Under the pieces are notes generated by a model. It was not told the DNA's origin, did no database searches, and was given only the letters and a program-made list of their open reading frames with translations. This document shows, piece after piece, positions 5,706 through 11,986 of a stretch of DNA of 11,986 bases. The position numbers and the translations under genes are program-made. The stretch comes from UBA9732 sp031935845 (GTDB lineage Bacteria > Spirochaetota > Spirochaetia > Sphaerochaetales > Sphaerochaetaceae), in the NCBI GenBank assembly GCA_031935845.1, contig JAJBWA010000094.1, positions 1 to 11,986 on the forward strand, in the 5' to 3' direction. The number at the start of each line of letters is the position of its first letter. Within the stretch, counting starts at the first letter, position 1.

Positions 5706-6742
5706 GGATCGGTTATAACTCTTGTTTCGCCGTCAGGGGTCCTGAATGTCCAGGACCCTTTTTTTGTGTCCCGGGAGACCAGGTAACTGCCGCAGAGCGG
5801 GATCTTGCCGCCTCCGTCGGGCAGGTCGGCGGTGTAGTTTGGCATGGCAAGGCCTGAGAGGCGTCTTCTGAGCTCGCTCTCTATCTCCATGCCTCTGGCA
5901 AGCGGAACCCTGAATGCTGCAGTGCCGCTGACCATGTCTCCCTGGAACAGGTAGTAGGGCTTGATCCTGTTGAAGAGCAGACTGTTGCACAGCTCTTCCA
6001 GAACATCTGCGCTGTCGTTGATGCCCCTGAGGAGCACCGTCTGGTTCATGGCCGGTATTCCGGCATCCACGAACAGCGATACGGCCCTGATGCTCTCAGG
6101 AGTCAGCTCCCTGGGATGGTTGAACTGGGTCATCAGATAGAACGGGGCGCTGCCGTGGCTTCTGAACATGTCCACAAGGTCCTTTGTTATCCTCTCCGGC
6201 TGTGAGACCGGATACCTTGTGCAGATCCTTATTATCAGATTGGGACTGGCCTTCCTGAACGTGCCCACCATGTGGTCCAGCCGGGAGTCGGACAGGGTGA
6301 GCGGATCTCCTCCGGTCAGGAGCATCTCCCTGATCTGCGGGTTGGCCTCGAGATACGATGCTGCAGAGAGGATGTCTTCCTCTGTGGCCGGGCCCGTCAT
6401 GTTGCCGGTGAAACGGCGCCTGAAGCAGTGCCTGCAGTACATGGGGCAGATGTCGGTGGCAAGGAACGCCACGCGGTTTGCGTATCTGTGCACAAGCCTC
6501 TCTCCGTGGCTGTGACCGACTTCCTCCAGAGGATCGGAGGATTCGCCTTCATCCACAGTGTTCTCGCTGCATGTGGGAACAACCTGACGCCTGAGGGGAT
6601 CGTCCGGATCGTCCGGGTCGATCAGGTTCAGGTAGTGGTCCGTGATGCGCAGGGGCACGCTGAGAGGACCTTCCTTCCAGGAAAGCTCCTGCGCTGTGAG
6701 TCTGATGTGCTTCTGCAGTTCTTCAAGGCTTGTTATGCTCAT
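5696..6742 (-). CDS. epmB: Radical SAM lysine 2,3-aminomutase for EF-P modification
   Basis: A 348-residue enzyme that uses a 4Fe-4S cluster, S-adenosylmethionine and PLP to turn L-lysine into beta-lysine, which EpmA loads onto EF-P. From the ATG at 6742 the cluster ligands are C99, C103 and C106 in CPMYCRHC. TGGDP follows at 143-147, the PLP lysine is K313 in DLPDGGGK, and the lysine-binding acids D269 (QGD) and D306 match D293 and D330 of clostridial aminomutase; R108 matches its R134. KamA itself has these residues, so the EpmB role rests on adjacency to efp and epmA. A GTG at 6784 would add 14 residues but lies in the terminator hairpin, so the ATG is preferred. Neither start has a good ribosome site. 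The 3' end overlaps the convergent gene by ten bases and contains that gene's terminator. Confidence 0.9.
   Translation of the reverse strand: MSITSLEELQKHIRLTAQELSWKEGPLSVPLRITDHYLNLIDPDDPDDPLRRQVVPTCSENTVDEGESSDPLEEVGHSHGERLVHRYANRVAFLATDICPMYCRHCFRRRFTGNMTGPATEEDILSAASYLEANPQIREMLLTGGDPLTLSDSRLDHMVGTFRKASPNLIIRICTRYPVSQPERITKDLVDMFRSHGSAPFYLMTQFNHPRELTPESIRAVSLFVDAGIPAMNQTVLLRGINDSADVLEELCNSLLFNRIKPYYLFQGDMVSGTAAFRVPLARGMEIESELRRRLSGLAMPNYTADLPDGGGKIPLCGSYLVSRDTKKGSWTFRTPDGETRVITDPQS
5737..5765 (+). terminator. Intrinsic terminator of the polA-coaE operon, inside epmB
   Basis: GGGTCCTG (5737-5744) pairs with CAGGACCC (5751-5758) around a six-base loop and is followed at once by seven Ts (5759-5765). 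This is a textbook rightward terminator, 31 bases after the stop codon of the gene at 5043. It lies entirely inside the antisense strand of epmB codons, so convergent transcripts overlap by about 70 bases. Confidence 0.88.
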
Positions 6743-6746
6743 GTTC

Positions 6747-6779
6747 AAAAAATAAGGCTGTCGCGGAAGCAACAGCCTT
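6747..6779 (-). terminator. Intrinsic terminator between efp and epmB
   Basis: On the minus strand AAGGCTGT (6779-6772) pairs with ACAGCCTT (6761-6754), an 8-bp stem. A further GC/GC closure around a four-base loop is possible above one mismatch. A-TTTTTT follows (6753-6747). It begins 20 bases after the efp stop codon and its T-run ends five bases before the epmB ATG. On the plus strand only four Ts follow, so the leftward direction is favoured. Confidence 0.8.
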
Positions 6780-6798
6780 TTCACGGTTTCGGCGTTTC

Positions 6799-7362
6799 TC
6801 AGCCGTTGACTCTCTCAAGGTACTCCTTGGTTTCGGTGTTGACCCTGATCTTCTCACCCTGCTTGATGAAGATGGGAACCCTTACCCTGAGTCCGGTCTC
6901 TGTCGTGACGAACTTTGTTGCACCCTGGACTGTATCGCCCTTGATGGCTTCCTCGGCCTCTGCAACGAGGTAGACGACCTTTGACGGAATCTGGATGTCA
7001 AGGATCTCGTCGTTGTAGACGGTGCATCTGTACGTCTCTCCGTCCTTCATGAGAAGCTCATAGCCCTCGAAGTTGGCCATGGGGACCTCGATCTGGTCAT
7101 AAGTGTCGACGTTCATCATGTGGAAGTTCTCGCCGTCGTTGTACATGTACTGATAGTCCATCATCTCGACGTTGATGTCTTCTACGCTGTCCTGGCTCTT
7201 GATTGTCTCCTGGAGGACCTGTCCGGTCGAGGGGCTCTTGAGCTTGAGCCTGACGAATGCGGAACCCTTTCCGGGGTTGACGAACTCACGTTCAACGCAG
7301 ATGAACGGCTGACCTTTGATCAGAAGTGCTGTACCTTTGTCGATCTGTCCAGCTTTAATCAT
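6799..7362 (-). CDS. efp: Translation elongation factor P
   Basis: A 187-residue protein that binds the ribosome between the P and E sites and promotes peptide bond formation at consecutive prolines. The N-terminal KOW-like domain (about 1-62) carries the loop NPGKGSAF; K32 is the counterpart of E. coli Lys34, the beta-lysylated residue. The middle OB domain (about 67-125) and the C-terminal OB domain (about 128-185, with the family signature GATKFVTTETGLRVRVPIFI at 146-165) are intact, and the length is normal. AGGTGAT ends a few bases before the ATG, a very strong ribosome site that fits an abundant protein. The flanking genes epmA and epmB encode its modification enzymes, and the hydroxylase EpmC is not seen here. 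A promoter lies in the 91-bp gap upstream and a terminator follows, so efp can be made as a single-gene transcript. Confidence 0.97.
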   Translation of the reverse strand: MIKAGQIDKGTALLIKGQPFICVEREFVNPGKGSAFVRLKLKSPSTGQVLQETIKSQDSVEDINVEMMDYQYMYNDGENFHMMNVDTYDQIEVPMANFEGYELLMKDGETYRCTVYNDEILDIQIPSKVVYLVAEAEEAIKGDTVQGATKFVTTETGLRVRVPIFIKQGEKIRVNTETKEYLERVNG

Positions 7363-7399
7363 AATGAATCACCTCTTATTCAATTCACAGTATTCAGAT

Positions 7400-7444
7400 A
7401 TTATAGCGGTGGCTATATTACCATTATTGCGTGTCTTTGTTCAA
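7400..7444 (-). promoter_or_regulatory. efp promoter region with a dyad
   Basis: On the minus strand TTGAAC (7444-7439), an 18-bp spacer and TAATAT (7420-7415) make a good promoter with a start near 7408. A perfect TATAAT (7405-7400) lies downstream, without a convincing -35 box. TATAGC (7402-7407) and GCTATA (7412-7417) form a 6-bp inverted repeat around GGTG, centred on the predicted start, so it could be an operator. Part of the symmetry comes from the two AT-rich -10 boxes. Confidence 0.55.
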
Positions 7445-7453
7445 GATATCGGC

Positions 7454-8422
7454 TCACAGCATGCGGGAGAAGGGGAACAGCAGGACATCGTCTATGTCGC
7501 GGGCACCTGTTTCCGCCATAAGCAGCCGGTCGAGCCCGATGGCTACGCCCGAGCACTTGGGAAGCTTTCCCAGAACCTCGCAGAAGGAATCGTCGACATC
7601 CGGGATTGTCTTGCCGTTGTCACGCCTGAGTTCCAGGAGCTTCTGGTACTCGCGACGGTAATAGTCGGCGGCAATTTCCGGATCGGTCTCCTCCAGATAG
7701 CAGTTGGCCACCTCGATTCCGTTGATGTACAGTTCCCAGCGGCGCCTGTAGTTTCCCTGCGCCTTTGCCAGGCACTCGATCTGCCTGGGGTAGTCGGTCA
7801 GGCACACGGGGTGGTCCTTGGAGATTGCCGTTTCAACGAAATTGATGAAGATGCGGTTGAAGGTATCGTCCCACGGCTCCGGACCCGGGATGGGAAGGCC
7901 GAGTCTGTCAGCAGCTGCCCTGAGATCCCTGGGATTCTGCAGTGTATCCAGATCGATTCCGGCGTATTTCTCCACCGCATCATGTACCGTCATGATCTCG
8001 AAATCCGCGGTTACGCTTTCCGGGCAGCCTTCCAGTGCGGTCGCGCGGATCATGTCCTGCGTCAGGCCTATGGAGTCCTTCTCGTCATAGCCCACGGTGT
8101 AGTACTCCAGCATGGTGAACTCGGGGTTGTGGACAGTGCCCAGCTGCTCGCAGTTGCGGAAGCACTTGGAGATTTCGAAAACAGAACCGCTTCCGTCGGC
8201 CAGAAGCTTCTTGATGAAGATTTCCGGTGACGGGATCATGTACATCTCGCGGCTGGATGCGAATTCATTGACGAACCATGTGCCGAAATTGTCTATGGTG
8301 GCTTCCGGAATCAGGTCCGGAGAGAGCGTGGGAGTCTCGACCTCCAGGTAGTTCCTGTCGGTGAAGTAGGCTCTTATGTCGGAATACAGGCGGCTTCTGG
8401 CCTGTGCTGCCTTTATGTTCAT
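7454..8422 (-). CDS. epmA: EF-P--(R)-beta-lysine ligase
   Basis: A 322-residue paralogue of the lysyl-tRNA synthetase catalytic core without the N-terminal tRNA anticodon-binding domain, hence not a tRNA synthetase. It activates beta-lysine with ATP and transfers it to EF-P. Class II signatures are present: the early LEVETPTLSP (26-35), motif 2 FEISKCFRNCEQLGTVHNPEF (82-102, catalytic R89), and motif 3 GVAIGLDRLLM (292-302). A294 in motif 3 fits the alanine that favours beta-lysine over alpha-lysine in E. coli EpmA, where LysRS has Gly. A GTG at 8461 would add 13 residues but would place the start in the mnmE -35/-10 region; ATG 8422 fits the predicted leaderless promoter. efp lies 91 bp downstream on the same strand. 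Confidence 0.95.
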   Translation of the reverse strand: MNIKAAQARSRLYSDIRAYFTDRNYLEVETPTLSPDLIPEATIDNFGTWFVNEFASSREMYMIPSPEIFIKKLLADGSGSVFEISKCFRNCEQLGTVHNPEFTMLEYYTVGYDEKDSIGLTQDMIRATALEGCPESVTADFEIMTVHDAVEKYAGIDLDTLQNPRDLRAAADRLGLPIPGPEPWDDTFNRIFINFVETAISKDHPVCLTDYPRQIECLAKAQGNYRRRWELYINGIEVANCYLEETDPEIAADYYRREYQKLLELRRDNGKTIPDVDDSFCEVLGKLPKCSGVAIGLDRLLMAETGARDIDDVLLFPFSRML

Positions 8423-8428
8423 GGCTAC

Positions 8429-8457
8429 ATGATAGCGTCTGTCTCCAAAGTTGAAAA
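8429..8457 (-). promoter_or_regulatory. epmA promoter predicting a leaderless mRNA
   Basis: On the minus strand TTTTCA (8457-8452), a 17-bp spacer and TATCAT (8434-8429, five of six consensus bases). Six bases later comes the ATG at 8422, the expected transcription start. The nearest purine-rich stretch (GGAG, over 20 bases upstream) is too far away to act as a ribosome site. Confidence 0.5.
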
Positions 8458-8479
8458 GCACGGTGCTTCAATGTATAAT
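8451..8479 (+). promoter_or_regulatory. mnmE promoter predicting a leaderless mRNA
   Basis: TTGAAA (8451-8456, five of six consensus bases), a 17-bp spacer, and a perfect TATAAT (8474-8479). The mnmE ATG at 8487 follows seven bases later, leaving no room for a ribosome site. The -35 box overlaps that of the divergent epmA promoter by five bases. Confidence 0.72.
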
Positions 8480-8486
8480 TCCCAGC

Positions 8487-9836
8487 ATGAATTCCTACAA
8501 CACCACAGATGCCATCTACGCACTTGCCACGGCATGGGCAAAAAGCGCCATAGCGGTCGTCCGCATAAGCGGGGAAGGCTGCGTGGAGATGCTTTCCAAG
8601 GCAGTGAGGAGCCGTAAGGACATCCGGAAGCTGGAAGGCGGCAGGATACTGTACTGCACGCTGGTGGATCCTGCCGACGGACGTGAGGTGGACGATGTGG
8701 TTGTTACCGTGTACCGGGACGGTCACGGATACACGGGTGAGGAGGCTGCAGAGATCTCCTGCCACGGCGGACTTCAGGTGGTGAAATCGGTTCTTGAGCT
8801 CATGGCATCCCTTGGGTTCAGGCAGGCTCTTCCCGGTGAATTCACGCTCAGGGCATTCCTGCACGGCAAGATGGACCTCACGCGGGCCGAGGCCGTGAAC
8901 GAGCTGATAAACGCACAGGGCAGAGTCGGGAAGACAATGGCCCTCAACAGGCTCAATGGTGCGCTTTTCAAGCGTATCAGCGAAATCAAGACCATCATTG
9001 TCGATATCATGAGCATAGTGGAGGTCCAGCTGGACTACTCGGACGACGAGATCGGAGAGGACCTCACGTTCCCGTCGGCAAAGCTGGATTCAGCCATAAG
9101 GGCACTGCGCTCCATAGCCGATTCCTTCGGCACCGGACGACTTTATTCCCAAGGTGCACGCATAGTCCTTGCAGGGCCGTCCAACGCCGGAAAGAGCTCC
9201 CTGTTCAACTACTTCCTCAAGGAAGACCGCTCCATAGTCAGCGGCACAAAGGGAACCACCAGGGACTACATCGAGGCAATGTGCGAAATCAGGGGCATTC
9301 CCGTGAGGCTCTACGATACGGCGGGCTTCAGGGATCTTTCCGAGAGCGAGATAGAGGAAGAGGGAATCCGCAGGTCCCGCAGCCTTCTGGATGCGGCGGA
9401 CCTGATAGTCTACCTTGCGGATTCCACGGACATGACTGAGATAGATGAGTCCGTTGTCTCCGATCCCAGATGCATTGCCGTCCTGAACAAGGCCGATCTG
9501 GCCGATGTCCGCAAGGACGGATTCCTGAATCTCTCAGTGGTTACGGGAGAGGGCTTCGACATGCTGTGCGACATGATTGCCGGAAGGCTTACGGCCGATG
9601 TCAATGCATCTGATGACAGCGCCCTGGTGATCGAGAGCGGCAGGCAGAAGGAGAACATCCTCAGGGCCGTGCAGTCGCTTGAGGCTGCAAAAGCGGCAGT
9701 GAAGGAGAACCTTCCTCTGGATCTGGTCTCCATGGATATCCAGGAGGCGCTTGAGGCGTTGGGCGAACTCACCGGAGAGGTGACCACGGACGATATCCTT
9801 GACCGGATATTCGGCTCATTCTGTGTAGGTAAGTGA
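8487..9836 (+). CDS. mnmE: tRNA uridine-5-carboxymethylaminomethyl modification GTPase
   Basis: A 449-residue GTPase that works with MnmG to modify U34 of tRNAs reading split codon boxes. The N-terminal folate-binding domain (about 1-120) has LPGEFTLRAFLHGKMDLTRAEAV at 115-137. The G domain is inserted in the helical domain: P-loop GPSNAGKSS (230-238), GTTRD (256-260), DTAG (277-280) and NKAD (334-337). E290 matches the catalytic Glu282 of E. coli. The C-terminus FCVGK (445-449) holds the Cys of the family's FC-x-GK ending. Length is normal. An upstream in-frame TTG at 8451 coincides with the -35 box, so ATG 8487 is the start; the family begins about here. mnmG follows after 12 bases. Confidence 0.97.
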   Translation: MNSYNTTDAIYALATAWAKSAIAVVRISGEGCVEMLSKAVRSRKDIRKLEGGRILYCTLVDPADGREVDDVVVTVYRDGHGYTGEEAAEISCHGGLQVVKSVLELMASLGFRQALPGEFTLRAFLHGKMDLTRAEAVNELINAQGRVGKTMALNRLNGALFKRISEIKTIIVDIMSIVEVQLDYSDDEIGEDLTFPSAKLDSAIRALRSIADSFGTGRLYSQGARIVLAGPSNAGKSSLFNYFLKEDRSIVSGTKGTTRDYIEAMCEIRGIPVRLYDTAGFRDLSESEIEEEGIRRSRSLLDAADLIVYLADSTDMTEIDESVVSDPRCIAVLNKADLADVRKDGFLNLSVVTGEGFDMLCDMIAGRLTADVNASDDSALVIESGRQKENILRAVQSLEAAKAAVKENLPLDLVSMDIQEALEALGELTGEVTTDDILDRIFGSFCVGK

Positions 9837-9848
9837 CGGGTAGGTGAT

Positions 9849-11645
9849 ATGGACTACGATGTGATAGTGATAGGTGGAGGACATGCAGGAATAGAGGCCT
9901 GCCTTGCAAGCGCAAGAATCGGCTTCAGGACGCTTCTGATCACCCAGAGCCTTGACGCCATAGGACGTCTTTCGTGCAATCCGGCAGTGGGCGGACTTGC
10001 CAAGGGAAACCTCGTCAGGGAGACCGATGCGCTGGGCGGACAGATGGGACTTCTGATAGACGCCACCATGATCCAGTTCCGCATCCTCAACAGGCGCAGG
10101 GGACCTGCCGTACAGGCTCCGCGTGCCCAGGCCGACAAGTTCTCCTATTCACGCCTTGCAAAGGAGACCCTGGAGAAGCAGTCCAACCTGGAGCTCTTCA
10201 TGGATACCGTCGTGGATATCCTCACGGATTCCAGCGGACACAGGGCCTGCGGAGTCCTGACACGGAGGGGAATTACCTTTACATCCAAGGCCGTTGTGCT
10301 GACTACAGGCACCTTCATGGAGGGCAGGATATTCATCGGCGAGTATGACACAAGCGCCGGAAGACTCGGTGAGGAGGCTGCAGTCGGGCTCGGAACCGCG
10401 CTGAGGCTCAAGGGCTTCAACGTAGGAAGGCTCAAGACCGGTACCCCCGCACGCGTCAGGATGTCCAGCCTGCACACAGACCGCATGGAAAGGCAGGACG
10501 GGGATCCGGAGATCGTGCCTTTCAGCTTCATGAACGAGAAGATCGACCGTCCCATGGTGCCGTGCTGGATCACGTACACCAACGAGACGACACATGAGAT
10601 AATCCGGTCCAACATGCACAGGTCCCCGCTTTACGGCGGTAAGATCGTCGGAAAGGGGCCGCGCTACTGCCCGTCCATAGAGGACAAGGTGGTCAGGTTC
10701 CCCGAGAGGGACCGCCATCAGGTATTCGTCGAGCCAGAGGGAATCGGCACGGAGGAGATGTATCTGAACGGGCTTTCCACATCACTTCCGGAGGACGTGC
10801 AGCAGGACTTCATCCATTCCATCGTGGGACTTGAGGATGCACAGGTGATGCGCCCGGCATATGCCGTGGAGTACGATTACCTGGATCCCATCCAGCTCAA
10901 GCCCTCGCTCGAGTCCAAGGTGCTCGAGAACCTGTTCGTGGCCGGCCAGACCAACGGAACCAGCGGCTACGAGGAAGCGGCATGCCAGGGTCTGATGGCG
11001 GGAATCAACGCCGCCCAGAAGCTCAAGGGCGACCAGCCGCTGGTGCTCAAGAGGACTGAGGCCTACATCGGAGTTCTCATAGACGATCTGGTGACCATGG
11101 GCACCAAGGAGCCGTACAGGATGTTCACCAGCCGAGCCGAGTACAGGCTGAACCTGCGTCACGACACGGCCGACGAACGTCTGACCAGAACGGGATATTC
11201 GATAGGTCTTGCCACCGGGGACAGGCTTGAGGCGCTTGAGAAGAAGACACGGGACATCGAGAGCCTGCAGGAGCTTCTGCATCACAGGGGCTATCAGGGC
11301 AAGAATGCCCTTGACGCCCTCAAGAGACCCGAGGTCACCATGGACGAGCTTGCCGCAGAGATTCCGGAGATCAACGTCTATCCCAAGGGCTCACGCCTCC
11401 AGCTGGAACTGAAGGTCAAGTATGAAGGCTACATCAGCCGTCAGGACAAGGCCGTGGACAGGTTCTCCAAGCTTGAGGGAATCAGGATTCCGGAGGATTT
11501 CGACTACGACAAGGTTGAAGGCATCAGCACCGAATCCCGCGAGAAGCTCAAGCAGGTACGCCCGGACTCCATCGGGCAGGCATCCAGGATCAGCGGAGTC
11601 AGGACCAGCGACATCACCGTGCTTCTGGTGTATCTGAGGAAATAG
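9849..11645 (+). CDS. mnmG: tRNA uridine-5-carboxymethylaminomethyl modification enzyme, FAD-dependent
   Basis: A 598-residue flavoprotein, the partner of MnmE; together they add the carboxymethylaminomethyl group at U34 using FAD, NADH and methylene-tetrahydrofolate. The FAD-binding GGGHAG is at 9-14, SCNPAVGGLAKG at 42-53 (C43), PRYCPSIEDK at 271-280 (C274), and the family signature GQTNGTSGYEEAACQG at 366-381. The C-terminal helical domain (about 540-598) that contacts MnmE is present. It is some 30 residues shorter than the E. coli protein, with no key motif missing. AGGTGAT lies just before the ATG, a reasonable ribosome site, and it starts 12 bases after mnmE. rsmG begins nine bases after its stop. 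Likely co-transcribed with mnmE. Confidence 0.97.
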   Translation: MDYDVIVIGGGHAGIEACLASARIGFRTLLITQSLDAIGRLSCNPAVGGLAKGNLVRETDALGGQMGLLIDATMIQFRILNRRRGPAVQAPRAQADKFSYSRLAKETLEKQSNLELFMDTVVDILTDSSGHRACGVLTRRGITFTSKAVVLTTGTFMEGRIFIGEYDTSAGRLGEEAAVGLGTALRLKGFNVGRLKTGTPARVRMSSLHTDRMERQDGDPEIVPFSFMNEKIDRPMVPCWITYTNETTHEIIRSNMHRSPLYGGKIVGKGPRYCPSIEDKVVRFPERDRHQVFVEPEGIGTEEMYLNGLSTSLPEDVQQDFIHSIVGLEDAQVMRPAYAVEYDYLDPIQLKPSLESKVLENLFVAGQTNGTSGYEEAACQGLMAGINAAQKLKGDQPLVLKRTEAYIGVLIDDLVTMGTKEPYRMFTSRAEYRLNLRHDTADERLTRTGYSIGLATGDRLEALEKKTRDIESLQELLHHRGYQGKNALDALKRPEVTMDELAAEIPEINVYPKGSRLQLELKVKYEGYISRQDKAVDRFSKLEGIRIPEDFDYDKVEGISTESREKLKQVRPDSIGQASRISGVRTSDITVLLVYLRK

Positions 11646-11654
11646 GGGAAGCAT

Positions 11655-11986
11655 ATGGATGGAGCGCTTGTAAAGCTTCTTGAGGACGGAATTGCACGGA
11701 TAGACGGGAACCTGCTTTCCGGGAAGGTTCCCGGACGCCTTGCACGTCTTTACGACGAGATCAGCCTCTTCAATCCGCAGTACGGACTGGTCAATGCCTC
11801 GGGCGAGGAGCTCGTGGTGCGCCACATACTGGACTGTCTTGCTCCGGTGTCCCTCTTCAGGGAATCCGACCGCCCGGGACTGCACATGGCGGATCTGGGA
11901 TCGGGCTCGGGTCTGCCGGGCCTTGTGCTTGCCAGCGTGTTCGACGGCTGGAACATCACGCTGGTGGAGAGGATGGGAAGAAGGGC
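11655..11986 (+). CDS. rsmG: 16S rRNA (guanine-N7) methyltransferase, cut by the window edge
   Basis: The first 110 codons of RsmG (GidB), which methylates N7 of G527 in E. coli 16S rRNA near the decoding site. Loss of this enzyme in other bacteria gives low-level streptomycin resistance. The frame starts MDGALVKLLEDG and reaches the SAM-binding motif ADLGSGSGLPGLVLA (about 79-93), followed by the acidic strand end TLVERMGRR. The family landmark NPQYGLVNASGEE (about 39-51) corresponds to the usual W-N-x-x-x-NLT segment, with changes. AGGGG at 11644-11648 lies six bases before the ATG and overlaps the mnmG stop codon. The remaining half lies outside the window, so completeness cannot be judged. 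Confidence 0.93.
   Translation, partial: MDGALVKLLEDGIARIDGNLLSGKVPGRLARLYDEISLFNPQYGLVNASGEELVVRHILDCLAPVSLFRESDRPGLHMADLGSGSGLPGLVLASVFDGWNITLVERMGRR

Noticed and set aside
6272..6973. Rightward open frame opposite epmB and efp
   Set aside because: Spans two clearly conserved genes on the other strand and resembles no protein family.
7316..8230. Rightward 304-codon open frame opposite epmA
   Set aside because: epmA is certain from its class II motifs; this frame is its antisense reflection.
8423..8461. Extended epmA start at GTG 8461
   Set aside because: No ribosome site, and it would lie upstream of the predicted epmA start; ATG 8422 fits the family.
8451..8486. Extended mnmE start at TTG 8451
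   Set aside because: These codons coincide with the -35 and -10 boxes, and the family begins near ATG 8487.
8472..8500. A leftward promoter for epmA using TATACA (8477-8472) with TTGTAG upstream, giving a bidirectional -10 box
   Set aside because: The -35 matches only three bases, and TTTTCA/TATCAT at 8457-8429 fits better and places the start at the ATG.
1..11986. CRISPR arrays, insertion sequences, tRNA genes or toxin-antitoxin pairs
   Set aside because: No regularly spaced repeats, transposase motifs, tRNA-like folds or small paired genes of that kind were seen.

Overview
The window reads as a chromosomal, mostly housekeeping segment of a moderately GC-rich bacterium with an outer membrane. 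Two small secreted beta-barrel-like proteins, a divergent dephospho-CoA kinase and the gene mix suggest a spirochaete, possibly Sphaerochaeta-like. That placement is inference from gene content; no RNA marker is present. I see no mobile element, CRISPR array, tRNA or rRNA, and no clearly new multigene system.

Layout. The 5' end of a leftward gene with a membrane segment is cut by the window edge (1-151). Next is a rightward set: two related outer-membrane-type proteins (263-853, 923-1522) and a small single-span membrane protein (1533-1814). Then come polA (1841-4426), coaE (4426-5031, overlapping polA by one base) and an alanine-rich membrane-anchored helical protein (5043-5705). Converging on these from the right is a leftward cluster, epmA (8422-7454), efp (7362-6799) and epmB (6742-5696). 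Divergent from epmA is a rightward set: mnmE (8487-9836), mnmG (9849-11645) and the start of rsmG (11655 to the edge).

How the genes work together. EpmB makes (R)-beta-lysine, EpmA attaches it to the PGKG-loop lysine of EF-P, and EF-P relieves ribosome stalling at polyproline. All three partners are adjacent and keep their key residues. MnmE and MnmG form the complex that modifies U34 of certain tRNAs, and RsmG methylates 16S rRNA. The right half is therefore a translation-quality block driven from one 64-bp divergent promoter region between epmA and mnmE.

The most interesting signals are regulatory. polA, mnmE and epmA each have a -10-like hexamer ending 6-8 bases before the ATG, a -35-like hexamer at 17-bp spacing, and no Shine-Dalgarno sequence, which predicts leaderless mRNAs. 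The epmA and mnmE promoters are back-to-back with overlapping -35 boxes. One intrinsic terminator sits between efp and epmB, ending five bases before the epmB ATG. Another lies inside the epmB coding region and serves the convergent neighbour. The leader of the first outer-membrane gene can form two short hairpins with GNRA-type loops. PolA appears to have lost its proofreading site, and CoaE has an atypical P-loop.
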